Assembly: GCF_050876985.1 (NCBI RefSeq)
Contig: NZ_JBPAPP010000001.1
Source of the DNA: Halopseudomonas sp002296055
GTDB taxonomy: Bacteria > Pseudomonadota > Gammaproteobacteria > Pseudomonadales > Pseudomonadaceae
DNA length: 64,000 nucleotides
Direction: 5' to 3' (one strand)
The translations under genes and the position numbers were made by a program. Shown piece after piece: positions 26,835 through 35,042 of this stretch; the first letter of the stretch is position 1; every line of letters begins with the position of its first letter. Under the pieces are notes generated by a model. That model did no database searches. It was given only the letters and a program-made list of their open reading frames with translations, and was not told where the DNA came from.

Positions 26835-28046
26835 ATGGAAGAGCCTGCCCTGCTGATCAACACGCCAACCACCCTGGCACTGACGGTGATTGCGCTATGG
26901 CTGGGCTACTGGATCAATCAGCGGGTTGGTTTGCTCAGCCGCTACAACATCCCGGCTGCGGTCAGCGGTGGCTTGCCGGTCAGTGCGCTGGTGGCGGTGT
27001 TGCAGCTGCTTTTTGATCGCGAGATTTTGTTCGACCTGGAGCTGCGCAACCTGCTGCTGATTGCCTTCTTCAGCACCATTGGGCTGTCGTCGCGCTTGCG
27101 ACAATTGCTGGCCGGCGGTCGGGCGTTGGCGATCATGCTGGGGTTGGCGGTGATCTTTCTGCTGTGCCAGAACATCGTTGGCACGCTGCTGGCGCTGGGG
27201 CTGGGCGAAAGCCCACTGTACGGCTTGATTGGCGGCAGCATCTCGCTGGCCGGCGGCCACGGCACCGCGCTCACCTGGGGTGAGCTGTTCGAGGAGCATT
27301 TCGGGCTGGCCGATGCCAGCACCCTCGGCCTGGCGATGGCGACTGCCGGGCTGATCAGCGGCGGCCTGTTGGGCGGCCCGGTGTCGGCTTGGCTGATTCG
27401 CCGTCACCAGCTCGCCAGTAGCGAGGTGGAGAGCGAATTGCCGCAGCTCGAAAGCCACGGCAAGACCACCTACCTGATCGACCTGGACCACCTGCTCACC
27501 GCGGTGCTGCTGATCGCGCTGTGTTTTGCCCTTGGCGCCAGTGTTTATGACTGGTTGTCAGGCCTGGGGCTGCGGCTGCCGGCGTTCCTGACCTCCATGT
27601 TCCTCGGCATACTGCTGGCCAACGGGCTGGATCTGGCCGGGGTAGAGGTAGACGCGCGGCCTATTCAGCTGGTGGGCGACCTCAGTCTGCAGCTGTTTCT
27701 TGGCATGAGCCTGATCAGCTTGCCGCTGTTGTCACTGCAGGGCGCGTTCGGGGTGATCGGCGTTATGTTGCTGATGCAGGCGGCGCTGATCACGCTGTTC
27801 ACCGTGTTTCTGGTGTTTCCGCTGCTGGGTCGCAACTACGACGCTGCGTGCATCAGCGCAGGCTTCATCGGCATGGGGCTGGGCGCCACGCCGGTCGGCA
27901 TTGCGAATATGGATGCGTTGACCAGCCGCTATGGCCCCAGCCCTAAGGCCTATCTGGTGATTCCGCTGCTCGGCGCGTTCTTTATCGATATTGCCAACGC
28001 TACCCTGGTGCAGACGTTGCTTGAGTTCAGGTTGTTCAGCCCTTAA
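26835..28046 (+). CDS. gltS: sodium/glutamate symporter GltS family
   Basis: 403 residues from ATG 26835; an upstream in-frame start at 26796 adds a non-hydrophobic tail without a ribosome site. About ten to twelve membrane helices and the GltS re-entrant-loop motif SLAGGHGTALTWG, repeated in the second half as AGFIGMGLGATPVGIANM. Imports glutamate with sodium at the inner membrane. Monocistronic, with a stretch of AT-rich operator DNA separating it from the next operon. Confidence 0.88.
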   Translation: MEEPALLINTPTTLALTVIALWLGYWINQRVGLLSRYNIPAAVSGGLPVSALVAVLQLLFDREILFDLELRNLLLIAFFSTIGLSSRLRQLLAGGRALAIMLGLAVIFLLCQNIVGTLLALGLGESPLYGLIGGSISLAGGHGTALTWGELFEEHFGLADASTLGLAMATAGLISGGLLGGPVSAWLIRRHQLASSEVESELPQLESHGKTTYLIDLDHLLTAVLLIALCFALGASVYDWLSGLGLRLPAFLTSMFLGILLANGLDLAGVEVDARPIQLVGDLSLQLFLGMSLISLPLLSLQGAFGVIGVMLLMQAALITLFTVFLVFPLLGRNYDAACISAGFIGMGLGATPVGIANMDALTSRYGPSPKAYLVIPLLGAFFIDIANATLVQTLLEFRLFSP

Positions 28047-28111
28047 GAGCCTGGCCCTCGCCCTGCGGGCGCTGTTGATTCATCTGCGGCTCTGTTTCGG
28101 TTGCTTGCAAA

Positions 28112-28133
28112 CAATCTATTTTTTTATATATTG
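28112..28133. promoter_or_regulatory. BigR-type AT-rich palindromic operator
   Basis: A 22-bp AT-rich near-palindrome running CAATCTATTTTTTTATAT then ATTG. Its reverse complement is identical at 21 of 22 positions to the palindrome at 59377-59398 before the persulfide dioxygenase gene. It starts 71 bases upstream of the ArsR gene, consistent with autorepression. Confidence 0.8.
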
Positions 28134-28182
28134 TTGATCAGCAAACGCTTAACAAAGCGCTGCAAGAGATTCTGGTGCCTTC

Positions 28183-28509
28183 ATGAACAATCAATCTGAC
28201 CTCCAGCGCCTGCGCAGCTCCGCCGATCAGGCCCATCAACTGCTAAAAGCGCTGGCCAATCGTGACCGGCTGCTGCTGCTGTGCCAGCTGGTGGACGGTG
28301 AACGCAATGTCGGCGAGCTGGAAGAGCTCCTGGGCATCGTGCAGCCGACCCTGTCGCAGCAACTGGCAGTGCTCCGCCGCGAGGGGCTGGTAGACACCCG
28401 CCGTGAAGGCAAGCAGGTCTACTATCGGGTGGCCAGCCGCGAGGCGCTGGCGATTCTGCATACCCTGTATGGCCTGTACTGTGCCGAGGAGACCCCGGAT
28501 GAGCATTGA
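28183..28509 (+). CDS. bigR: ArsR-family persulfide/sulfide sensor repressor (BigR/SqrR type)
   Basis: 108-residue winged-helix repressor (recognition helix region VGELEELLGIVQPTLSQQLAVLRREGLV). C34 (LLLLCQLV) and C100 (LYGLYCAE) occupy the positions of the two cysteines that form a disulfide or polysulfide link in BigR/SqrR sensors. No metal-site CxC is present, so it is not an arsenic sensor. An AT-rich operator lies upstream, and sulfur-transport genes follow with an 11-base overlap. Expected to repress this operon and the distant dioxygenase-rhodanese gene until reactive sulfur accumulates. Confidence 0.85.
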   Translation: MNNQSDLQRLRSSADQAHQLLKALANRDRLLLLCQLVDGERNVGELEELLGIVQPTLSQQLAVLRREGLVDTRREGKQVYYRVASREALAILHTLYGLYCAEETPDEH

Positions 28510-28930
28510 CTGGGTTGCCTTCACTCCGTTGTCTGCGCTGTTGGGCGGCGCGCTGATCGGCGCGGCGGCGGCATTGCTGATGCTATTTAACGGCCGTATT
28601 GCCGGCATCAGTGGGTTGGTCGGTCGCCTGTTGGCACCGCCGGCGGGCAACGGTGAGGCGTTACTCTTTGTGCTCGGCTTGCTGCTGGCGCCCTGGCTGT
28701 ATCTGGCGTTGGCCGGTGAGCTCGCCGTGCAGGTTGATGCCGGGCCGGTTGCGCTGGTGGTCGCGGGTCTGCTGGTGGGGTTTGGCTCGCGGCTTGGCTC
28801 CGGCTGCACCAGTGGTCACGGGGTGTGCGGGTTGTCGCGGCTGTCGCTGCGCTCGTTGGTGGCTACCCTGAGCTTCATGGGCGCGGGCTTTGCTATTGTC
28901 TTTTTCCTGCGTCATCTGTTGGGAGTCTGA
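28499..28930 (+). CDS. YeeE/YedE family sulfur transporter, first half
   Basis: 143 residues with four hydrophobic helices; start ATG 28499 overlaps the end of the repressor gene. The motif GFGSRLGSGCTSGHGVCGLSRLS carries the cysteines conserved in YeeE/YedE proteins, which in YeeE conduct thiosulfate. Together with the next gene it makes a split transporter. Role by context: moving thiosulfate, persulfide or another reduced sulfur species across the inner membrane. Confidence 0.85.
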   Translation: MSIDWVAFTPLSALLGGALIGAAAALLMLFNGRIAGISGLVGRLLAPPAGNGEALLFVLGLLLAPWLYLALAGELAVQVDAGPVALVVAGLLVGFGSRLGSGCTSGHGVCGLSRLSLRSLVATLSFMGAGFAIVFFLRHLLGV

Positions 28931-28933
28931 GCC

Positions 28934-29353
28934 ATGCGTGGGGTGTTTGCAGTGGTCAGCGGCCTGCTGTTTGGTCTTGGCCTGTTGATTTCCGGCATGG
29001 CCAACCCGGCCAAGGTGCTGGGCTTTCTTGATCTGGCGGGCGCCTGGGACCCATCGCTGGCGCTGGTGATGGTCGGTGCGATTGCTGTGGCCTTTGTGCC
29101 CATGCAATGGGTGCAGCGGCGCGGCAGCACCTTGCGCGGCGAGCAGGCCCAGCTGCCGAGCAATCGCCAGATTGATCGGCGCCTGGTTATCGGCAGCCTG
29201 TTGTTTGGTGCTGGTTGGGGGGTGGCTGGCTTCTGCCCGGGGCCGGCGCTGGTGGCGGCCTCGGCGCTGATTCCGCAGGCGCTGGTGTTTGTTGCCGCCA
29301 TGCTGCTTGGCATGTGGCTGTTCGCCCAGTTTGAGCGGCGGGTGAGCCTGTGA
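28934..29353 (+). CDS. YeeE/YedE family sulfur transporter, second half (DUF6691-like)
   Basis: 139 residues, four hydrophobic helices, with LLISGMANPAKVLGFLDLAGAWDPSLALVM and GAGWGVAGFCPGPALV; the latter holds the conserved cysteine. It starts 4 bases after the first half and its stop overlaps the SulP gene (GTGA). Partner of the preceding subunit. Confidence 0.85.
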   Translation: MRGVFAVVSGLLFGLGLLISGMANPAKVLGFLDLAGAWDPSLALVMVGAIAVAFVPMQWVQRRGSTLRGEQAQLPSNRQIDRRLVIGSLLFGAGWGVAGFCPGPALVAASALIPQALVFVAAMLLGMWLFAQFERRVSL

Positions 29354-31074
29354 GCGAGTCGCCGCGTCTGCAGCCGCCGGGCAGTAATGCGCTGTTCGGC
29401 TGGATGCGCCAGTACCGCCGTGCCTGGCTGGCAGGTGATCTGACCGCTGGCCTGGTAGTGGGCATCATGATTATCCCGCAGAGCATGGCCTACGCGATGC
29501 TGGCGGGCTTGCCGGTGCAGATCGGCCTGTACGCCAGCCTGCTGCCGCTGCTGGGCTATGCGCTGTTTGGCAGCAGCATGACCATGTCGGTCGGCCCGGT
29601 AGCGGTCACCGGGCTGATGACTGCCACGCTGCTGGCGCCCCTGGCGGTGGCCGGATCGGCAGATTATCTGCAACTGGCGATCTGGCTGGCGCTGCTGTCG
29701 GGGGTGATGTTGTTCGCCTTCGGCCTACTGCGCCTGGGCTTTTTGGCCAACTTTCTCAGCCACCCGGTGATTAACGGCTTTATCAGCGGCGCGGCGATTC
29801 TGATCGTGCTCAGCCAGCTGCCCAAGCTGTTTGGCCTGTCGGACTGGCCGGCCAGCCCGGCCGAGCTGTTCGCCCAGTGGCAGCGCAGCAACACCCTGGT
29901 ATTGGGTATGGGGCTGCTGGCGCTGGGCTGGCTGCTGTTTGCGCGTCATGCACTGGCGGGGCTGCTGCAGCGCCTCGGCCTGCCCGAGGGCGTGGCGACG
30001 CTACTGGCCAAGCTGGCGCCATTGCTGGTGGTGGTGCTGGGTGTGCTGGTGACCTGGCGCGCTGACCTGACGGCGCAGGGTGTGCCGGTGGTGGGCGCCA
30101 TTCCGGCCGGGCTGCCGGCACTAGTCTGGCAGACGCCGGAGGTGTCGAGTTTGCGTGCGCTACTGTTGCCGGCCCTGCTGATCAGCCTGGTGAGCTTCGT
30201 CGAAAGTGTGTCCATCGCCCAGTCGCTGGCCCGGCGCAAGCGCCAGAGTATCGACCCGGACCGCGAGTTGTTGGGCCTCGGTGCGGCCAACCTTGGCTCG
30301 GCGTTGAGCGGCGGTTTTGCCGTGTGCGGCGGCTTTTCGCGCTCCAGCGTGAATATCGAGGCTGGCGCCAATACCCCGCTGGCGGGGGTGTTTGCCGCCG
30401 CGGTGATCGGCCTGATTCTGATCAGCCTGGCACCGCTGCTTGCCTGGTTACCGCAGGTGGTGCTGGCGGGGGTGATTTTAGTCGCCGTGGTGCCCTTGGT
30501 TGACTTGCCCAGCCTGCGTCGGGCCTGGCGTTACGATCGGGCGGAGGGGTTAACCCTGCTGGGCACGGCAATGGGGGTGCTGGTGCTGGGTATTGAAGCC
30601 GGCATTGTGCTGGGTATCTGCTGCTCGATCATTGCCCAGCTCTGGCGCGGCAGCCGCCCCCATGTGGCGGTGGTCGGCCGGGTGCCCGATACCCAGTACT
30701 TCCGCAACACCAAGCGGCACCTGGTGGAGATTGAGCCGCACCTGCTGGCCCTGCGGATCGACGAGAACATCTTCTTTGCCAATACCAAGGCGGTGGAGCA
30801 GGCGATCTACCAGGCGCTGGCCGACTATCCCGACACCCGCGATGTGCTGTTGATTCTCTCCGCCGTGAACCATATCGACAGCACCGGGCTGGACATGCTC
30901 AGCGAGCTGACCGAGGGCCTGGGCGAGCGGGATATCCGGCTGCATCTGGCCGAGGTCAAGGGCCCGGTGATGGATCAGCTGCAGCACACCGACTGGCTTG
31001 ACCAGCAGGTGGGCGAGGTGTTCCCCAGCACCGACATCGCCTTCAATACCCTGAGCAAGACGACAGCCCGTTAA
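29350..31074 (+). CDS. SulP-family anion permease with STAS domain
   Basis: 574 residues from a GTG start that overlaps the upstream stop. About twelve to fourteen membrane helices begin with WLAGDLTAGLVVGIMIIPQSMAYAMLAGLP, the SulP signature. A cytosolic STAS domain spans about 440-560 (LLILSAVNHIDSTGLDMLSEL). SulP proteins carry sulfate, bicarbonate or other anions. Its place behind the BigR and YeeE/YedE genes suggests export or exchange of sulfur oxyanions formed by persulfide oxidation. Confidence 0.9.
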   Translation: MSESPRLQPPGSNALFGWMRQYRRAWLAGDLTAGLVVGIMIIPQSMAYAMLAGLPVQIGLYASLLPLLGYALFGSSMTMSVGPVAVTGLMTATLLAPLAVAGSADYLQLAIWLALLSGVMLFAFGLLRLGFLANFLSHPVINGFISGAAILIVLSQLPKLFGLSDWPASPAELFAQWQRSNTLVLGMGLLALGWLLFARHALAGLLQRLGLPEGVATLLAKLAPLLVVVLGVLVTWRADLTAQGVPVVGAIPAGLPALVWQTPEVSSLRALLLPALLISLVSFVESVSIAQSLARRKRQSIDPDRELLGLGAANLGSALSGGFAVCGGFSRSSVNIEAGANTPLAGVFAAAVIGLILISLAPLLAWLPQVVLAGVILVAVVPLVDLPSLRRAWRYDRAEGLTLLGTAMGVLVLGIEAGIVLGICCSIIAQLWRGSRPHVAVVGRVPDTQYFRNTKRHLVEIEPHLLALRIDENIFFANTKAVEQAIYQALADYPDTRDVLLILSAVNHIDSTGLDMLSELTEGLGERDIRLHLAEVKGPVMDQLQHTDWLDQQVGEVFPSTDIAFNTLSKTTAR

Positions 31075-31108
31075 GACCTGGCGTTAGCGGGCGCAGCATG
31101 CGGCGCCC

Positions 31109-31879
31109 CTAAGCGGGGCTTGGGGCACCCTGCGCAAACGCCAACAAGGCGTCAGCAACGGCGGCGGTTTGCACCACCTGCGGTACGTGCCCGCAGGGCA
31201 GACTGAGCACCTGCGCGCCCGGCACCAGCGCCTGCATCTTGCGCTGCGCGGCCAGCACCACGGAGCGGTCTTCTGTCGCTTCAACATACAGTCGTGGCAG
31301 TCGACCAAAGCGCTCCGGCGTCCATTTGGCGATCAATGCGCGGGTGCCTTCGGGCTGGCTGCAAAAGCGCTGCGCAGCGGCCATGGCTTGGTCTCGCGGC
31401 AGGTCCTGCAGGAATACCTCGCACACCGCCTCTGGCGGCACGCTGGAGGATTGCCGGTCCTCGGCCCACACCAGATGCGGCCAGATGCCCACTGCTTCCG
31501 GGTTGGTCGCAAGCAGCGCGTTGCTCAGCTCGGCAAAGCCCAAGCCTGAAGGCAGCATCATGCCTGCCAGATAGGCCACGCCCACCACCCGCTCGGCGAG
31601 CATCTCGGCCGCCTGGGTGACAATCACGCCTCCACCGGAATGGCCGACCAGCAACAATGGGCCGTCAATCTCGTCGCAGGCAGCGGCGATGTGCGCCATG
31701 CAGCCGGCCATGCTGATGTCGTTTTCTGCCGCTGGGTGCTGCGGGTTGCCCGGCATGTCGAGCGCCAGCACAGCGTGGCCTGCGGCTTCGAGTTCGGGCT
31801 TGAGCGCATCCCATACCCAGCTGCCCGCCCAGGCGCCGTGGGTCAGAATGAAGGTCGGTTTGTTCATTGGCTCAGGCAT
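31109..31879 (-). CDS. alpha/beta hydrolase, esterase/hydroxynitrile-lyase-like
   Basis: 256 residues from ATG 31879 (GGAGG just upstream); ATG 31867 (MNKPTF) is a second possible start. The fold begins FILTHGAWAGSWVWDAL (oxyanion HGAW), the nucleophile elbow is VGHSGGG, and the C-terminal acid and histidine lie in EATEDRSV and CGHVPQV. The start overlaps the dioxygenase stop by 8 bases, so the two are co-transcribed. Such enzymes cleave C-C or ester bonds. In the pyrimidine context, RutD of the Rut pathway is also an alpha/beta hydrolase, but this one is not obviously RutD. Confidence 0.8.
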   Translation of the reverse strand: MPEPMNKPTFILTHGAWAGSWVWDALKPELEAAGHAVLALDMPGNPQHPAAENDISMAGCMAHIAAACDEIDGPLLLVGHSGGGVIVTQAAEMLAERVVGVAYLAGMMLPSGLGFAELSNALLATNPEAVGIWPHLVWAEDRQSSSVPPEAVCEVFLQDLPRDQAMAAAQRFCSQPEGTRALIAKWTPERFGRLPRLYVEATEDRSVVLAAQRKMQALVPGAQVLSLPCGHVPQVVQTAAVADALLAFAQGAPSPA

Positions 31880-32840
31880 AGGTCCTCCGGTACATCTCCT
31901 GCAAATGGGCTTCCACCGTGGTGACCGGGTAGCGCGGCGCATCACCAGGCTGCAGGCAGACCGGCAGACAGCGCACTTCGTGATCGGGGTTGCCGCTGTA
32001 GAAGAAGGGCACCGAGTAGCGCTCTGCGCCCGAGGTGTTGACCACACGGTGCAGGGTCGAGCGATAGCGGTCGTTGGTCCAGCGGGCAATCATGTCGCCC
32101 AGATTGACCACAAAGGTACCGGGGATCGGGTTGGCGTCGATCCAGCGCTCGCCGGCTGCGTCCCAGACCTGCAGGCCGGGCTTGTCGTCGAGCAATAGCA
32201 CCGTGATGCCGCCAAAGTCGGTGTGTGCGCCGCAGCCCTTTTCACCCGGCTCCGGGTTGCCGGGCTGGGGCGGGTAGTGCAGCAGGCGCAGGGTGCACAG
32301 CGGGTGCTCGCAGAAGTCGGCGAAAAAGTCCTCCGGCAGGCTCAGCGACAACGCCAGCGCGGCCATGATGCGCGCGCTCAGCGCCTCCATTGCCGCGTAG
32401 TACTGCTCCATCGCCGGGCGAAAGTCCGCGACACTGTGCGGCCACTGGTTTGGCCCGGTGTTAAAGCGCGTCAGCGCACGCTCGTCATCGGCGGCTACCT
32501 CTTCGCCGATGTAAAAACCTTCTTTCAGATCCGGGGGCGCGCCAGCTTCCAGCGTTTGCCCGCGCAGCGGCTCATAGCCGCGATTGGCCTTGGACTGCGC
32601 CTTGTCGACCAGCAGCTTGTCGGCCATCGGCAGGTCGAAGAACTGCTTTGATGCATTGAACACCTGTTCGATCAGCGCGCTGTCGATGCCGTGGCCGCTG
32701 ACGTAAAAGAAGCCGCTGTGCTCGCAGGCCTTGCGCAGGGTGGCTGCCATCGCGGCCTTGCTCTGCTCACTGCCGCCCTGCATCGGGCTGATGTCGATCA
32801 CCGGCAGGTTGGCTGCCTGTGCCCCATACTGCTGTGTCAT
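31872..32840 (-). CDS. 2-oxoglutarate/Fe(II) dioxygenase, isopenicillin-N-synthase family
   Basis: 322 residues from ATG 32840 (CAGGAGA 6 bases upstream); an upstream in-frame codon adds an unlikely leader and would overlap the RutR-like box. The DIOX_N domain starts LPVIDISPM. The iron triad is H206-x-D208 (AHTDFGG) and H264 (TLHRVV), and R274-x-S276 (ERYSVPFF) binds 2-oxoglutarate. The same family contains fungal thymine 7-hydroxylase, so a pyrimidine-methyl hydroxylase is an attractive but unproven reading given the box in its promoter. Gibberellin/flavanone-type annotations would be misleading here. Operon partner: the alpha/beta hydrolase. Confidence 0.88.
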   Translation of the reverse strand: MTQQYGAQAANLPVIDISPMQGGSEQSKAAMAATLRKACEHSGFFYVSGHGIDSALIEQVFNASKQFFDLPMADKLLVDKAQSKANRGYEPLRGQTLEAGAPPDLKEGFYIGEEVAADDERALTRFNTGPNQWPHSVADFRPAMEQYYAAMEALSARIMAALALSLSLPEDFFADFCEHPLCTLRLLHYPPQPGNPEPGEKGCGAHTDFGGITVLLLDDKPGLQVWDAAGERWIDANPIPGTFVVNLGDMIARWTNDRYRSTLHRVVNTSGAERYSVPFFYSGNPDHEVRCLPVCLQPGDAPRYPVTTVEAHLQEMYRRTYA

Positions 32841-32868
32841 GCGATTCTCCTGAGAGGGAAATATCAAC

Positions 32869-32884
32869 TTGTCCATCTGGTCAG
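32869..32884. promoter_or_regulatory. RutR-like box in the divergent dioxygenase/flavoprotein promoter
   Basis: TTGTCCA-TC-TGGTCAG matches TTGACCA-NN-TGGTCAA at 12 of 14 positions, the best match in the window. It lies 28 bases from the dioxygenase start and 64 bases from the flavoprotein start, so it can control both. Confidence 0.65.
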
Positions 32885-32948
32885 GTATTCATATTGCATG
32901 CCAGCTCATGTAGCGATTTTGTTTACCCTTACTCAGGAGCACCAATTC

Positions 32949-33605
32949 ATGACCCCATCGCGCATCACCATCGTTGTCGATTCACGCTACGGCACCACTC
33001 TGACCCTGGCCAAAGCCATCGCCGAAGGGGCCGCCAGCGAGGGCGCCGAGGTGCGTTTGCGCCGGGTGGCATTGTCCGACCCCGAGTTCAGCGTGGATAC
33101 CGAGCGCGCTGATTTCATCGCCGCGCAGACCGAGTACCGCGCGCTAACACAGGCCAGCATGGCCGATCTGGAATGGGCCACCGGCATCATCTGGGGCTCG
33201 CCCACCCGCTACGGTTTGATGAGCACGCCGCTGCGCGCCTTTATCGACGAGGTGGCGCCGCTGTGGCGCCAGGGCGCGCTGATCGGCAAGGTGGGCGCGG
33301 CGTTCACCTCCACCGGCGGCATGCACTCGGGCAACGAAATGACCCTGCTCAACCTGCTGTTGCCGTTCCTGCAGCACGGCATGATCCTCGCGGGCGTGCC
33401 GCACAGCGTGCCGGCGCTGGTGCACACCCGCAGCGGTGGTTCGCCTTATGGCGCTTCAGCGGTGACCGGTTTCAACGGCACCCTGGGGGTGGATGAGGGC
33501 GAGCAGGCCATCGCCCAGGCGCTGGGGGCTCGGGTTGCCCGCCTGGCCGGGCAGGTCATCCCGGAACCGGCCTCGGTTGATCTGGCCGCCGGCGGTCAGC
33601 ACTGA
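32949..33605 (+). CDS. WrbA-like flavodoxin / NAD(P)H quinone oxidoreductase
   Basis: 218 residues from ATG 32949 (CAGGAG 9 bases upstream). The flavodoxin fold begins RITIVVDSRYGTTLTLAKAIAEGA (phosphate loop) with WGSPTRYGLMSTPLRAFIDEV and FTSTGGMHSGNEMT, the FMN-binding segments of WrbA-type enzymes. Reduces quinones, or could supply electrons or reduced flavin to an oxygenase. Divergent from the dioxygenase across a RutR-like box and upstream of the first binding-protein gene. Assignment beyond the WrbA/flavodoxin_2 family is not possible. Confidence 0.82.
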   Translation: MTPSRITIVVDSRYGTTLTLAKAIAEGAASEGAEVRLRRVALSDPEFSVDTERADFIAAQTEYRALTQASMADLEWATGIIWGSPTRYGLMSTPLRAFIDEVAPLWRQGALIGKVGAAFTSTGGMHSGNEMTLLNLLLPFLQHGMILAGVPHSVPALVHTRSGGSPYGASAVTGFNGTLGVDEGEQAIAQALGARVARLAGQVIPEPASVDLAAGGQH

Positions 33606-33674
33606 GCTTGCCTGGGCTGTACCGCAACGGTGCAGCCCGGCCTGCGGGTGGCACATCCCAGTGCACCCCATTTG

Positions 33675-33690
33675 CTGACTTTTCGTTCAG
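33675..33690. promoter_or_regulatory. degenerate RutR-like box, upstream site of first binding-protein promoter
   Basis: CTGACTT-TT-CGTTCAG keeps the outer CTGA/TCAG arms. It starts exactly 45 bases upstream of the -24 element at 33720, the same offset as the site at 39333 has to the promoter at 39378. Confidence 0.45.
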
Positions 33691-33719
33691 GAAACTGATT
33701 TACCACCCTTTTGCCGCCG

Positions 33720-33735
33720 TGGCATGCGTGTTGCT
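33720..33735 (+). promoter_or_regulatory. sigma-54 promoter of first NMT1-type binding protein
   Basis: TGGCATGCGTGTTGCT fits TGGCACG-N4-TTGCT with one change, with GG at -24 and GC at -12 correctly spaced. Transcription should start near 33746, about 170 bases before the ATG. Implies RpoN and an enhancer-binding activator, probably NtrC, for nitrogen control. Confidence 0.8.
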
Positions 33736-33762
33736 TTCTGACTGCGCGCAACAGGGCAAAAG

Positions 33763-33778
33763 CTGATTATCCGGTCAG
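33763..33778. promoter_or_regulatory. RutR-like box, downstream site of first binding-protein promoter
   Basis: CTGATTA-TC-CGGTCAG, in the early transcribed region, where a bound repressor would block elongation or promoter clearance. Confidence 0.5.
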
Positions 33779-33916
33779 CTTGTCTCGCAAAGGGCCATCC
33801 GCGCCCAGCCCTGCTGTCACTACTACAAGCTCAGCCCACTGAGCATTCGAACCTGAAGTCTGGGTTCGTCAACGCCCGCCCACCATTCAAAGCAGTCTGA
33901 TGAACAGGGGTACTTG

Positions 33917-34987
33917 ATGAACAAGGCAACACGTGCAGCACATTCTTCACTTCGTCAGCGCGCCGGCCAGAAGGCCATCGCCGCGCTGCTGGGTTCCGCT
34001 CTGCTGGCCATGCCACTGGCGGCCTCGGCGCTGGAAAAGGTCAGCTATCGCACCAACTGGTTTCCGCAGGCTGAACACGGCGGCTGGTATCAGGCGGCCA
34101 CCGACGGCACCTATGAAAAATACGGTCTGGAGGTAGAGCAGGAGCCGGGCGGCCCGCAGGTCAACAACCTGCAGCTGCTACTGGCCGGCAAGGCGGACTT
34201 TGTCATGCTGCACTCCAGCGGGCAGATCCTCGAAGCCGTCTCCCAGGGGCTGCCGATTGTGGCGGTCGCCGCCTTCTACCAGAAAGACCCGCAGGCCATC
34301 ATGACCCACAAGGGCGTTGGCCACGACAGCCTGGAAGACCTCAAGGGCGAACCGATTCTGCTGTCGCAGGACGCGCATCAGTCGTTCTGGCCCTGGCTCA
34401 AGCAGAAGTACGGCTACACCGATGAGCAGGTACGGCCCTACACCTTCCAGATGGGTCCGTTCATTGCCGACAGCAGCGTGATCCAGCAGTGCTACGTCAG
34501 CTCCGAGCCCTTTGTGGTCAAGCAGGCAGGCATCGACCCGAACCTGTTCCTGCTGTCGGACTACGGCTGGAACTCCTACTCGACGCTGATCGTCACCACT
34601 ACCGACACCGTGGAAAACCGCCCGGAGCTGGTCGAGTCCTTCGTCAACGCCTCGGTTGAGGGCTGGTATCGCTACCTGAACGATCCGGCCGAGACCAACG
34701 TCGAGATCAACCGCCTGGCACCCAACCAGACACCGGAGCAACTGGCGCACTCGCTGGACAGCGTGAATTCGCTGGGCATTGTGGTGTCCGGCGATGCGCT
34801 GGAGCTGGGTATCGGCGCCATGACCGACGCCCGCTGGAAAGACATCAGCGAACAGCTCAAGTCGCTTGATCTGCTCGACAAGAGCACCGACTACACCAAG
34901 GCGTTCACTACCCGCTTTATCGGCACCGACGCCATCAAGGCGATGATGGCCGAGTACCCCGAGGTCGCTCGCGGCGCCGCCAACTGA
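33917..34987 (+). CDS. ABC transporter substrate-binding protein, NMT1/THI5 family (copy 1)
   Basis: 356 residues from ATG 33917 (AGGGG 7 bases upstream). A Sec signal peptide of about 38 residues ends near MPLAASA. The mature protein has the NMT1-type start YRTNWFPQAEHGGWYQA, followed by YGLEVEQEPGGPQVNN. NMT1/THI5 periplasmic proteins bind pyrimidines, thiamine precursors or flavins. Copy 2 at 39447 is clearly paralogous, sharing KYGYTD, RPYTF and MTDARW. No ATPase or permease gene is adjacent, so it probably uses the transporter encoded at 40.5-42.2 kb. A terminator follows. Confidence 0.88.
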   Translation: MNKATRAAHSSLRQRAGQKAIAALLGSALLAMPLAASALEKVSYRTNWFPQAEHGGWYQAATDGTYEKYGLEVEQEPGGPQVNNLQLLLAGKADFVMLHSSGQILEAVSQGLPIVAVAAFYQKDPQAIMTHKGVGHDSLEDLKGEPILLSQDAHQSFWPWLKQKYGYTDEQVRPYTFQMGPFIADSSVIQQCYVSSEPFVVKQAGIDPNLFLLSDYGWNSYSTLIVTTTDTVENRPELVESFVNASVEGWYRYLNDPAETNVEINRLAPNQTPEQLAHSLDSVNSLGIVVSGDALELGIGAMTDARWKDISEQLKSLDLLDKSTDYTKAFTTRFIGTDAIKAMMAEYPEVARGAAN

Positions 34988-34994
34988 GCCCCAA

Positions 34995-35021
34995 CGCCGA
35001 CGCTCCAGGCGTCGGCTTTTT
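34995..35021 (+). terminator. rho-independent terminator after binding protein 1
   Basis: Stem GCCGACGC/GCGTCGGC with a short loop followed by TTTTTA. It separates the binding-protein gene from the amidohydrolase, so read-through would be partial. Confidence 0.85.
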
Positions 35022-35042
35022 ACTTCGACAGAGGCATTTGTA

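Noticed and set aside
28183..28509. ArsR gene as an arsenic or metal resistance repressor
   Set aside because: It has no CxC-type metal motif, and the neighbouring genes are sulfur transporters; the two lone cysteines fit persulfide sensing.
32885..32903. Sigma-54 promoter for the 2OG dioxygenase (minus strand TGGCATG)
   Set aside because: The -24 half is good but the -12 half reads ATGAA in place of TTGCW, lacking the invariant GC.
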